In this document: positions 1 to 8,438 of the stretch, in pieces
How positions within the stretch are numbered: position 1 is the first letter of the stretch
How the letters are laid out: each line of letters begins with the position of its first letter
Assembly (NCBI GenBank): GCA_011800805.1
Contig: MPNW01000116.1
Span: 178,362 to 190,028 of the forward strand
Length of the DNA: 11,667 bases
Origin: Hirudo medicinalis
Lineage: Eukaryota > Annelida > Clitellata > Hirudinida > Hirudinidae
Direction of reading: 5' to 3'
Translations under genes and position numbers: made by a program
Notes under the pieces: model-generated
Database searches by the model: none
What the model saw: only the letters and a program-made list of their open reading frames with translations
What the model was told of the DNA's origin: nothing

Positions 1-1299
1 ATCGCCTACCAACTTGGATTGCTGTTCTTGAAGGTTTTTATCTAAAGAAGTCAAAAGGGGGTAACTGCTGAGATCGGGTGAAGGACACGACCTCTCACTA
101 AGTATGGAAGTCGGCTGAGAAGCTGTGAAGGCATTTCCTTTCGGCTTAGGTGAGCTTTTGTCGGTACTTGTACTTGAGCAAGGATATAATACGTTAGCGG
201 TTAAGGTGGAAGCGGTTGGTAAGGTCGACATCTTGTTGCCGTTCGAACCGTTGCCAATGCTGTCATCGATGAACGGAAACCGGTCTATGTTGTGTTTTTT
301 CGATTTCAACCTGAGCTGTTTTGAGTCGAACATGAAAGGTAACTGTGGCCCAAGCTTATCAGTCGGCATGATCGAGGAAAGTTCAAAAGTCGAGATCGGA
401 GGCATTGAAACGAATTCAGGAGGCCGATCTTTCGTGGACTCCTCAGAACTTGGTAGATTTACCATGACTGTGGGAATTGTAAACGTCTGACCGGCGCCCG
501 AAGCACTGGAACTGGTGCTGGTCTCATATGATTTGTCGCTGCTCGCAGTACATTGGTGGGTTGCGTGGTCGGGACCTTGGGACTTTGGGGTGACGGCAAG
601 ACTGGAAGGACGTCGACTTTTACGACTGGAACTCTCGCTACTCGATGCATCCGAAAAACCGGATTGTGGTAGAGAAGGCAATAGATTGTCACGAAGTCGT
701 CCATGAGGTTGGTAGCGATGTTGGTGACCCTTAGTCTGTTGTGACGTCTGACTGTCAGTGTGTTTCGAACGAATGGCAGTTGGTTGTTCATGTTGCGATA
801 TAATGGAGGTTTGGATCTGCTTTTGAGTCCCGTCTAGAGGCTCAGGACATCTCAGACTTACGGCACTGTCGGTCATAACTGAGGCGCTTTCAAAGAACGG
901 AGAATAACCAGAAGTTGAAGCACCCGAAGCATAAGTTAACCGACTCGTGCTGCCCTTGTCACAGTCGTGAATAGCAGAATCGTCGGTAGCTGGAGAACAC
1001 TGGGCGCTGAGAGGAGGCACGAGGTTGCTTGAATTTCCCCTGAGGTTCCAACTGTCATAAGGACTCAGGAGGGAAGGATTGTTTGCCGTCGGTACCATGA
1101 GCTTTTGTGTCTCTTTCATACTTAAAGTAGCAGGCGTTGAAGTCATACTAGAGGAAGACATTTGAACGTTCGATGGCGGCATTGATTGCGTCAGGGAGCT
1201 AAAAAGTTTGTAGAATTCTTCAAGGTGGGATTCTACCCTTTCCATGCGACAGTGCACAGATTTAATTTCATTCCTCATTTCATTTAGCACCTCGAAGAC
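1..1299 (-). CDS. eag: eag exon: C-terminal tetramerising coiled coil and long disordered tail, runs off left edge
   Basis: This exon encodes residues 756-1188 and is open for all 433 codons to the window edge. I checked every minus-frame triplet and found no stop. [19 protein letters not shown] starts a five-heptad coiled coil: L760, M763, I767, V770, M774, V777, L781, F784, F788 and L791 sit at strict 3-4 spacing. It aligns with the EAG C-terminal assembly (tetramerisation) coiled coil. The next 395 residues are rich in Ser, Thr, Pro and Gln, with many S/T-P sites, and show no known domain. The last residues before the edge ([16 protein letters not shown]) again look helical. The acceptor is ATCTTACAAG|GTCTTC at 1300/1299 in phase 0. 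The stop codon, 3' UTR and poly(A) site are to the left of the window. Confidence 0.87.
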
Positions 1300-4200
1300 C
1301 TTGTAAGATATTGAAAAATGGTTATTGACAGGCTGTCAAATTAAGTTTAATATTGCTCGAATTTTATAATAATTGTTTATGCTAAACATTTCGCAGCTTT
1401 TTACTTGTTAAAATATTAACATAAAAGTACATGTTTTTATTTTAAGCAATTAGAAGGAGAACAAAAAAATAACTTAATAATAGTAAATACCATCGATTGA
1501 GATTGACATTGCTCATCAGTGAGTATCAAATCTCCTGTTTCTGATTCAAGTCTCAACTCAGGCACCACCAGAGTCTTCTTAATGTTATCCTGCGGTGATA
1601 TTTCATCGGTACCTGTACCAAATCTGAAGCCATCGTTCGTGAAGACGTTTTTGCTGGTAGAAGCTTCTCCCTGCGACTCGGGATGGAATTTGGTTTTCAG
1701 CGGAGACTTAGCACTCTTGCTCTGTTGAGAAGTCGATGCTAAATTGTTGCCTAAAATTTTTCCCCATTTTGACGGCTTCGTCAAACCAGATCCCGAAGTT
1801 TTAAGGCTTTGTTGTTTTGCTCCGATCTGAGATGAAGAACTCTCTGAGTGATCGGAGCTGGCTCCATCTTTCGTTTTATCTTTCTTTTCTTCTCTGGGAC
1901 TTTGCCTCAAGTCGATATTATTACTTGCGTAAGAACTTCTCCTCGAACCGAAGCCCCCAGATTTTGAAAATGCAGCCAAACCATCCAACAGACCTTTGCC
2001 GAATTTCATTTTGCTGTTGACAGAAGATGATTCAGAATCTATTTCTGCCAATGCCGACATCCTGTTATTTGAAAACCTCCTCTGACCATCCACTGATCCT
2101 TTCCTTTCTCCCATTTCCACGTCTGAACCGTTCCTGGACATGACAACAAGAGACCTCTCGCTGCGTTTCCTGAACCTCGATATGAGTTTCCTGAGCGGAT
2201 GATCGTTCGGCAAATCAAGGGTTGGATTTGAGTCTCTTTCCAGAAGCTCTTTTTCTCTCTTCAAGTCCGATACTTTGCGGAATATTATCTGTTTTTATAA
2301 GTTTACTACATCATTATAAAATATTTGAGACTTTTCATTATAAAGTGCAAAATGATGAAATGGCACTTATAAACGATTCGCTTCGAAATAATCATTTCTA
2401 TGCAGTTGCTTTACCCTGTGTCTCAAATTGTAGGTCAAGGTAAGATTCCTGGCAAAAGAAAGTGCAAAGGCGTGGTAGAAGTCAAGCACTTCAAGAAGTC
2501 TGTCCCTCTTGATGATGTTGAGATCACAATAGGTTAAGGCTCTGACGTTGGCAGCTGACTGCACCACGTTGCATTCCTTCCAAAACTGATCTCCGAATAC
2601 GTCTCCTTTGGCTAACATACATTGATGTCAGTTTTATGCTTATAAGTTTCACTTCAGAAATGTTTATAATTAACGTTATCGTTATAATTGTCAACAATTT
2701 TAGGCAAACAATTTTTACTAATTACTAGGAGCATGAGGAATATAAAAGTTGTACAAGTTCAAAATGGACGTCACTAACTGAGTATGGCCACGACCTCGTC
2801 GTCTTGAACGACTTCGAGCGATCCGCTGACGATGAAGCAAAGTGAATCGAGGCTCTCACCCTGGTGGAAAAGCACGTCCCCAGGAGCACAGTGGCTCGTG
2901 GTAAAGTTGATGGCTAGTGCCCTCAGGCAGCCGTCACTGGCCAGTCGGAAGGCGGGCTGCTCCGTGAAGATCTTTCTATGCAGATGGACACATATGTCGG
3001 CCTTCATGTCCTTGGGACAGTAATCAAGGACCTGAGTTGGCAAAGAAATCTTATTAGCTTAAGCATCAAATATTTAAATATATATATTTTTTATTGAGCC
3101 GAACGAGCAAAGAAAATATCTGTACAACTTGAGACGAAAATAAAATGACATCCCGCTATCTGGACTGCAACAACGGCAAATCAATAAAGAGTGTTTTAAG
3201 CTTTCGTTTGAAGTAAATATGTTTGCTTGTTGGGTTGTGGTGATTGGAATCTTAGAATATATTTTTGGTCCTAAGCATGTCATGGAACAAAGTAGTGTTG
3301 GATCTGCCAAGAGAATAATGTTTGTGTCTTGGTATGGATCGGAGTGCGTGTGGATGTGATGGACAAAATACTTATTAAATAAACCAGGAAGCATGCAACG
3401 ATCAAGTCTGTGCACGAAGAGACCTGAAGATGATTATTACGATTAATAAATTAACAAATTACATGTAGACTAATCAAAAATAAATTGATTTCACCTTCTG
3501 AGCATCGAGTCCCTTGGTTATGGCCCAGGTAGACACGACATAATCCATGACCCTCTCGTTCAAGGCCTTTGGAACGTCATGAAGTCTCATGTACTCTCTG
3601 ACGTTGTTGAGCATCTCGTGATACTTTCCGGTTGTTGAATACATCTGCTGGAAGATGGTGGTGACGTTGCCAAAGATGGTGGCATAGAGAAGAGCTGGAG
3701 AAGATGTACTTTTTAGTGACAGAGTAAAAATCTATAACTGCAACTGTAACTATGATATTTCAATTCATTAAATTCATTTCATCTACATTTCATTTGAAAA
3801 CCCATTCATCGGTTTTGAGTGGCTTCAGTAGTTAAAGCATAGTTAACTAGAGCATGGTGCTGAACAAATAATCTTTAAAAAAAAGCGTTGAATAAATAAT
3901 CTTTAATCTAAATAATCTTAGAATTACAAAAAACATGTTAAATTTGCTACCGACATCCAAATATCATCATGAACACAGAGAAGATTTTTTCCAGCTCCGT
4001 GAAAGCAGAAACATTTCCAAATCCGACGCTAGTCATGCAGGAGAGAGTGAAGTAGAGGGCCGTGGCGTAGGCCATGGTACTTGAAGGACCACCTTCCCAT
4101 AGTGGAGGTCCAGTGGTGTTGTTTGTGATGTGGTACTGGTTACCTGAAATTGTTTGAAAATCTCTGCACTATATTTCATTATTAAATTAATGAAAATGGC

Positions 4201-7200
4201 TTGATATTAAAAGTATATAATATTTGATAATTTATTCAGCAATAAATCAAGAAGCATCAGCAGCAGTAGCAGTAGCAGCAGTAGCGGCAGCAGTAGTAGT
4301 AGTAGCAGCAGCAAAAGCAACAACATTAAAAATGATTCACGAAGTAATAATTAATAAATCAGTGTTTAAGCCATTTGAGATTAAGCAAATACATTTTTCA
4401 TTCAACGAACAGGTTGCGAAACACGGCGTACAAATGTAAAATAATGTCAAAAAATATCAGAATCATTTTTAGCAGAGGACATTGATTGACACGTCAAAGC
4501 GGCGAATTCCAAATGCGAATGCTTCTGCTTCCAAAAGAAAAGTTCATCACAGAAGAGGAGGAATACATCGCTCCACATCTGACCAATACATTTGGGTGGA
4601 AAAGCTAGAAAAAGCATTCCTTCTCTTTTGATCAGGACATTCTTCTCAGGGAAAGCTAATTCGTTGCAGAAGTCGTCCTTTTTGAAATTATTTCCATTTA
4701 TTTGATTAAATTAAGATCATTTTAAGATATTTATTTGTGATTTGTTCTACATTTTGTCCGTTGAGATACTGTAATTCTCGACGTATAATAACTATGCATC
4801 TCCATTTAATCCAATTAAATAAATTGTTGATGAATAATCCAAAGATTTATAACCTTAAGAATTGCTACATTAATTCCATTTTATCTTTTGTGCGACCACG
4901 AAGAATATGTCGATTTAAACCTTGAAAATTGCCAAAAATGTCGACTTGAACATCAAAGAAAACAAGGATGGCGACTTGGAATGACGTCAGTCTCAAGTGC
5001 ACCTTTTCTGTCGGCAGCCTCTTATCCGATGATGCAGGAAAGGATGGCAGAATGAAGGAATGGAGTTGTTTTATGAATTAGTTACAAATTAATACCTCTT
5101 GATTGTGATAATTGACCAAAACATAATTTAAAAATATATTCTCCCGTGTGAGATCAGTTATAAAAACATCCCCGTGTAAATGCTTCCTCATTTCTTTGTA
5201 ATGAGGACATTTTGTGGACGAACTCAGCCATAAATTTCCTCGTTTGCTCGGCTCTGATTAGAAAGCATTGCTCGAATAATGGATGCAAAAATTTAGGAGA
5301 GCAAAACAAGGCTGGGGTTTAACGGGGTCGTAAATTGGGTCACATTGGGCAACATTGTCCAGCCCTTGAATATTTTTATTTACAAATAATTTAATTAATG
5401 AAAATCGATTCGTTAGTTAACAAAGATTTTATTCTGTAAACAAATGTAATTGATAAAAACGGGTCATCATCAAATAGAATCTTATAATAAAGTTTTTTAA
5501 GTTTTATAACTTTTAAAATCCCAAGCGGTTGAAGAGAACTCAGGACAAAAAGTTTGTCAAGAAATGAAAGGATGGGAGCTCCAAAGGATAGCTTGAAGAT
5601 TTTCAAGGAAGTCTGAAGCACCGATCCTGACTCCTTTCGGTTTATTTCTTTTAATTTGTTATTATTAACATTATTTATATGCAATATTTATTTCTATTTC
5701 GTTTATTGATGGAATAATTTGTTTTGATTCGATCACTTTGTCCGATTAATCTGGGCAGCGTTAGGAATTACAGATGTGGACAATGAACAGATGGAGATCT
5801 TCTTGCACGTGTTGCCACTCACCCCGGAGGATGTACGAGACACAAACGTGTGTGCATATCTCAGGGAAATCTTCCTCTCCCTCCCAACGAAAGATCCATC
5901 AGGGAGGGTCCATTGAAGCTTGGAACGGGAACATGTTGCCTTATTTCGGTGCTACTTTTATTTCTCTGCTTTTAGCCATTTCACGTTGCAATGAAATTAA
6001 TAAATAAATGTAATAAAACGTTTAATTACATTTGTAATTACAAAAGTTATTTAATTTATTTGTGGTTAGTGGAATCGAAACAGCACTGGTATTTCCCATC
6101 GCACCAATCTATGCTTGAGTTGCTCCTAATGAGTGAGTTTAGCCAATGAGTGAATTCGCATGTTGTATTTATTCACGAAATTATGCACCAAATCATTCGT
6201 TTCCGTTATGATTTCATTGGATTTCTAATCATTTTGACTCATTAAGTGGATAAACGGGTACAGTTTCATGTACGATTTTAACAGCTTTCTGTTTCTAAAT
6301 CTTGTCATCTCACCTACTTCTCGGCCTAATCTTTGAAGCCATCCGAACATGACACCCGATCTCGCCTCAGAGTCCCCGATGGTGAACCAGATGCATGCGA
6401 ACCAGTGGGCAATAAGGACGAACATGAAGATGAGGAGGACGAGTACGGCCGCACCGTATTCGATGTAGTGGTCCAACTTTCTGGCCACTCGACCCAACCT
6501 CAAGAGCCTCACGACCTTCAAGGCACTGAACAGACTGCTTATACTCTGCCAAATGCCAAGATCTGTCTTAAGTTGTTTAAATGGGTCGAGATGATAGTGG
6601 AAATTTTTTGATTAATCAATTCATTTGTCTAATTATTTATCATTAAAATGTCTAATTAATTATTCAACATTAAAATGTCATTAAATGTACTTGAAAAAAC
6701 AAAACGACATAACCAACATAAGATTGCGACAAGAGATTATCAAAAGGACAATTCTCGTGGCTCAAAATAATCGAAACATCATTCACACCGAATCTAATTG
6801 CAATAAGTTTTATTCACTAAATATTTGATGCAGCTTTTCAAACAAGAAAATTGTGGCTAAAATAAATTAAAATAAATAAAATACGTGAAAATAATTGCAA
6901 GTAACATAATATTAAGATCACAATCTAAAAATAATTGCTTACGTTCTGCATCCAAGTGGGCGTGAGAAAAGGTTTCATTATCGGGATAAATATCAAGTAG
7001 CATTGGCGATTCTCTAGAATTGAAACTGCGATAAAATATAATTTATTGGCTGCAGTGCAGTGCCTTGTAAAACATTTAAAGAATTTCATTGAAAATTCAT
7101 TTATTTATTCTCAAATATTGTGATAATGATAATTTCCAATTTTTCTCACTGGAATTAAAACTAATACAAATTTTCTGGCTCAGTTTTTCTCAGTCAAATG

Positions 7201-8132
7201 CATCACCGCATCCAACATAGCGCGTCTGCTGTAAAAGATTAATTTAAAAATAATCATCCAGTGCAGAAAAGAAGGAACGAATAAGAATGAAGGAGATAAT
7301 TATGCCAATATCATACATCAAAAATTAATGAGCGCAATGGTTATGGCGCTAACCCAGCGACAGTCCTGATTTACAAGGCAGCACACTCATGTTGTAAACC
7401 TTTTGACCGAGCTCTCTTTGCGGGCACTAACATATGTCAGATTAGATTCTATACTTTAAGGCTTGTGCATAAGATATGCCATGCATTTATTCATAAATAC
7501 ACCAGCTAACTTGGCTAACTTGGTTGAATGATCGATAACATCGAATGCTACTTATCTGACCGAATAAGAACCAGAAGAAATATTAATCATATTAAGCTAT
7601 TAATTATTATTAATATTAAGTTATATCAAGTTATATTAAGTTATTATTAATATCAAGTTATTAATTATAATTAATATCAAGTTATTAATTATTATTAATA
7701 TTACGTTATTAATTATTATTATTATTAATAAGTTACCTCGTTGACATGGTGGAAAGCATTGAACACGTCGTACGGCAGACAGGACAGCAGATCGACGACG
7801 AACCAACTCTTGAGGTAATTCATTTTTATGATCTTCGGATCCGAGACTATCTCGCCTGCCGGTCCTACGAAAGTGGTGTGGAAATTGAGAACAATGTCGA
7901 GGAAGAAGACGACGTCCACCACGCTGTCCACCACCAAGAGCGGTATGTCGCCTATCGTCTTGCTTCGGAAGGCCGCATTGAAGGGAACCATTATCGAGGT
8001 GTAAAAGGTGAGCACCAGGATCATCCAGTCCCAGATGGTTTTGAAGGCAGAGTAATGGAGGATGATGTGGTGCGGGGTCTTCGGTGCTTCTTGGCGGTAG
8101 TAAGGAAGAATTTCTGGGTTCAGACCTATGGA
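1..8132 (-). CDS. eag: EAG-type (KCNH1/KCNH5-like) voltage-gated K+ channel, eight exons, both ends missing
   Basis: This is the alpha subunit of a plasma-membrane potassium channel of the ether-a-go-go subfamily, which assembles as a tetramer and shapes neuronal excitability. Exons on the minus strand are 8132-7737, 6545-6314, 4143-3955, 3694-3495, 3031-2779, 2611-2415, 2288-1491 and 1299-1. They total 3564 nt and form one open frame of 1188 codons. Every junction has GT and AG, and all phases match. Domains in order (window residues) are S1 34-55, S2 64-86, S3 109-127, S4 139-157, S5 161-187, filter SVGFG 248-252, S6 260-290, C-linker 290-360, CNB-homology domain about 365-489 and coiled coil 760-791. 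Fly Eag and human KCNH1 are recalled as near-colinear from the QEAPKTP motif through the CNB-homology domain. ERG and ELK subfamilies fit less well, because the S4, C-linker and YNL segments are EAG-like. The N-terminal PAS region (about 200 residues in the family) and the stop codon lie outside the window. Confidence 0.95.
1491..2288 (-). CDS. eag: eag exon: post-CNBHD basic segment and variable tail
   Basis: This exon encodes residues 490-755. The first residues, [17 protein letters not shown], are conserved in the subfamily. [18 protein letters not shown] at 516-533 aligns with the vertebrate EAG1 C-terminal calmodulin-binding segment and keeps a basic-amphipathic pattern. After about residue 545 the sequence turns into a Ser/Lys/Gly-rich, probably disordered region ([28 protein letters not shown]) with no recognisable domain. 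A channel-specific function for it cannot be inferred. The acceptor is AAAAACAG|ATAATA at 2289/2288. The donor is TCGATG|GTATTT at 1491/1490. The 191-nt intron that follows is phase 0. Confidence 0.9.
2415..2611 (-). CDS. eag: eag exon: CNB-homology domain, second half with YNL intrinsic ligand
   Basis: This exon completes codon 424 (A+CC) and encodes residues 425-489. It includes [26 protein letters not shown] and [17 protein letters not shown], and ends [10 protein letters not shown]. The position that in HCN/CNG channels holds the arginine for the cyclic-nucleotide phosphate falls in QSAANV here, so nucleotide binding is unlikely. TYNL at 483-486 matches the intrinsic ligand that fills the empty pocket in EAG and ELK channels. 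The acceptor is TATGTTAG|CCAAAG at 2612/2611. The donor is CACAGG|GTAAAG at 2415/2414 in phase 0. The introns on either side are 167 and 126 nt. Confidence 0.94.
2779..3031 (-). CDS. eag: eag exon: CNB-homology domain, first half
   Basis: This exon encodes residues 340-423 plus one base of 424. It opens [20 protein letters not shown], the C-linker/CNBHD boundary, and continues with [13 protein letters not shown] and the beta-roll stretch [18 protein letters not shown], then [20 protein letters not shown]-type CNB-homology domains do not bind cyclic nucleotides and gate through an intrinsic ligand instead (family knowledge). The acceptor is CAACTCAG|GTCCTT at 3032/3031. The donor is CTCA|GTTAGT at 2779/2778 in phase 1. 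Residue 424, split by this intron, reads Thr, where fly and human Eag, as I recall them, have Gly just before KGDVFGD. Confidence 0.94.
3032..3494 (-). other. eag intron between C-linker and CNBHD exons
   Basis: This 463-nt phase-0 intron has donor GTGAAA and acceptor CAACTCAG. It is AT-rich with no internal repeat array. A 113-codon minus-strand frame inside it (3415-3074) has no family resemblance and ordinary intron composition, so I read it as chance. Confidence 0.85.
3495..3694 (-). CDS. eag: eag exon: end of S6 and C-linker
   Basis: This exon completes codon 273 (T+CT = Ser) and encodes residues 274-339. It begins [18 protein letters not shown], the cytoplasmic end of S6 that forms the activation gate. 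It continues into the C-linker helices with [30 protein letters not shown] and ITKGLDAQK. The C-linker couples the pore to the CNB-homology domain and forms the gating ring beneath the membrane. The acceptor is TCTCCAG|CTCTT at 3695/3694. The donor is CAGAAG|GTGAAA at 3495/3494 in phase 0. I recall the same block as very similar in fly Eag. Confidence 0.94.
3955..4143 (-). CDS. eag: eag exon: turret, pore helix, selectivity filter, start of S6
   Basis: This exon encodes residues 210-272 plus one base of 273. The turret contains NNTTG, with overlapping N-X-T sequons at 217-220, a plausible N-glycosylation site as in other EAG channels. The pore helix and filter read [17 protein letters not shown]. 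The GFG filter, rather than GYG, is typical of KCNH channels. S6 begins at [12 protein letters not shown]. The acceptor is TTTCAG|GTAACC. The donor is TTTGGAT|GTCGGT, a weak consensus, but it is the only one that rebuilds [11 protein letters not shown] in frame with the next exon. A GT 4 nt further on (CG|GTAGCA) looks comparable but would shift the frame. The intron to the next exon is 260 nt. Confidence 0.93.
4258..4312. repeat. Imperfect (AGC/AGT)n trinucleotide microsatellite
   Basis: About 18 triplets alternate CAG/TAG-type units (AGC, AGT, one CGG-containing unit). The plus strand reads as an Ala/Val run, which comes from the repeat and is not evidence of a gene. Confidence 0.9.
4447..4710 (-). 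other. Unidentified stop-to-stop reading frame (87 codons) inside the pore intron
   Basis: The frame is open from 4710 to a TGA at 4449-4447, with one internal ATG and no start near its beginning. The translation is mixed and not low-complexity (for example [18 protein letters not shown] and [19 protein letters not shown]). The opposite strand also holds an open stretch at 4513-4605, including [20 protein letters not shown], so the strand is uncertain. I recognise no family. It could be a decayed transposon or gene fragment, an alternative exon, or chance. Confidence 0.2.
5728..5916 (+). other. Unidentified protein-like frame on the opposite strand, inside the pore intron
   Basis: This is a stop-to-stop frame of 62 codons plus TGA. 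An acceptor-like ATTACAG ends at 5773. From there 47 codons read [19 protein letters not shown], then [15 protein letters not shown] and [13 protein letters not shown]. By my count 29 of those 47 codons end in G or C, in a strongly AT-rich intron, which is more like coding sequence than intron. I recognise no family and see no good donor. The other strand has a strong GTGAGT donor-like site at 5822-5817, so a minus-strand cassette is a competing reading. It would shift or stop the eag frame if spliced from AAG at about 5918. Confidence 0.25.
6314..6545 (-). CDS. eag: eag exon: S4 voltage sensor and S5
   Basis: This exon encodes residues 133 to 209 plus one base of codon 210. [10 protein letters not shown] leads into S4, [18 protein letters not shown], with the regularly spaced arginines that sense voltage. 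The [15 protein letters not shown] stretch matches the vertebrate form more closely than the fly form, which has RVVRKLDRYLEYGAA. S5 follows at about 161-187 ([17 protein letters not shown], then ACIWFTIG), then the start of the outer turret. The acceptor is TTGGCAG|AGT at 6546/6545 and the donor is GAAGTAG|GTGAGA at 6314/6313 in phase 1. The intron to the previous exon is 1191 nt and the one to the next exon is 2170 nt. Confidence 0.94.
6546..7736 (-). other. eag intron between S3 and S4 exons, 1.19 kb
   Basis: This phase-0 intron has donor GAG|GTAACT and acceptor TTGGCAG. It is mostly AT-rich unique sequence with a TTAATTATT-rich tandem array next to the donor (7580-7733). A somewhat less AT-rich patch at 7320-7440 (GCGCAATGGTTATGGCGCTA) vaguely recalls a tRNA A box but has no B box. 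I see no gene. Confidence 0.88.
7580..7733. repeat. AT-rich tandem array abutting the S3-exon splice donor
   Basis: Diverged copies of a unit close to ATTAATATCAAGTTATTAAT are repeated several times with length variation (ATTAAGTTATATCAAGTT, ATTAATATCAAGTTATTAAT), ending in (ATT)n. On the gene strand the units contain TAACTTGATATTAAT, resembling the donor-proximal sequence GTAACTTATTAAT. Confidence 0.75.
7737..8132 (-). CDS. eag: eag exon: pre-S1 linker, S1, S2 and S3
   Basis: This exon encodes window residues 1-132. It opens with a linker ending in [15 protein letters not shown], a hallmark of the EAG subfamily just before S1. S1 spans 34-55 (core [17 protein letters not shown]), S2 spans 64-86 ([18 protein letters not shown]), and S3 spans 109-127 ([18 protein letters not shown]). 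The acidic residues in SVVDVVF and FVVDLLS sit where EAG channels bind the Mg2+ that slows activation (family knowledge). The lower end is a clear donor, GAG|GTAACT, in phase 0. The acceptor at CCATTTCAG|TCC (exon from 8132) is preferred because homology begins there and it is phase 0. An alternative AG would start the exon at 8149. The preceding PAS exons are not seen in the 3.5 kb to the right. Confidence 0.93.
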
Positions 8133-8246
8133 CTGAAATGGAGTTGGAACTGACACATCATTTTGTCAGTTTCACAATTTCATCCTAAATTTCCATTAAT
8201 ATTAAAAAATCCATTAATTTATCCTAAATAATCCTTTAAAGTGAGC

Positions 8247-8302
8247 TGCATTATTATTGACCACCATTGGACAAGGCCTGTCTATTCGAATTATTGACAA
8301 TA

Positions 8303-8371
<69 letters not shown>
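8247..8371 (+). mobile_element. Possible 3' end of a non-LTR retroelement: AATAAA signal plus (AAT)n tail
   Basis: A short unique segment ending TTATTGACAATAAATAATAAT runs straight into a pure (AAT)n tract at 8304-8371. Unique sequence, then AATAAA, then a microsatellite tail is the usual look of a 5'-truncated LINE or SINE insertion. Only about 55 nt of body is visible, with no coding remnant, so the class cannot be given. Confidence 0.35.
8304..8371. repeat. (AAT)n microsatellite, first block
   Basis: A near-perfect run of more than 20 AAT units. Frames across it read as Asn or Ile/Leu runs and are artefacts of the repeat. Confidence 0.95.
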
Positions 8372-8372
<1 letters not shown>

Positions 8373-8394
8373 CGAATAATTTTAATACTGATAG

Positions 8395-8395
<1 letters not shown>

Positions 8396-8435
<40 letters not shown>

Positions 8436-8438
8436 TAA
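8396..8438. repeat. (AAT)n microsatellite, second block, ending at an ambiguous base
   Basis: About 14 AAT units with one AAC interruption, followed by the only N in the window at 8439. The ambiguity is probably a sequencing or assembly problem caused by the repeat. Confidence 0.93.

Larger units (their letters stand above)
4144..6313 (-). other. eag intron between S5 and pore exons, 2.17 kb
   Basis: This phase-1 intron has donor GTGAGA and acceptor TTTCAG. It interrupts the turret, and the residues on either side align directly with fly Eag, so no coding exon is missing here. Contents are an AGC/AGT microsatellite at 4258-4312, a protein-like minus-strand frame at 4447-4710, mixed sequence at 4900-5350 with no repeat or gene seen, AT-rich sequence at 5390-5720, a protein-like plus-strand frame at 5728-5916, and a short AATTACA/TGTAATT inverted repeat at 6024-6039. 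No transposon ends are evident. Confidence 0.88.

Noticed and set aside
125..791. Plus- and minus-strand short frames across the first 800 bases
   Set aside because: They are shadows of the 433-codon minus-strand eag exon, which is in a different frame and has the coiled coil and matching splice phase.
3074..3415. 113-codon minus-strand frame inside the 463-nt intron
   Set aside because: It lies between two well-defined exons, is not homologous to any EAG segment, and including it would break the conserved C-linker/CNBHD junction.
7325..7400. tRNA or tRNA-derived SINE suggested by GCGCAATGGTTATGGCGCTA
   Set aside because: There is only a weak A-box resemblance. No B box (GGTTCGANTCC-like), cloverleaf or tail was found.
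1..8132. Assignment to ERG, ELK, HCN or CNG channels
   Set aside because: The GFG filter excludes most HCN/CNG channels. The pre-S1 QEAPKTP motif, the S4 RVARKLDHY stretch, the YNLRHR ending and the coiled coil directly match EAG rather than ERG or ELK.
7746..8153. 135-codon plus-strand frame opposite the S1-S3 exon
   Set aside because: The antisense frame of a clearly homologous exon. It has no family resemblance of its own.
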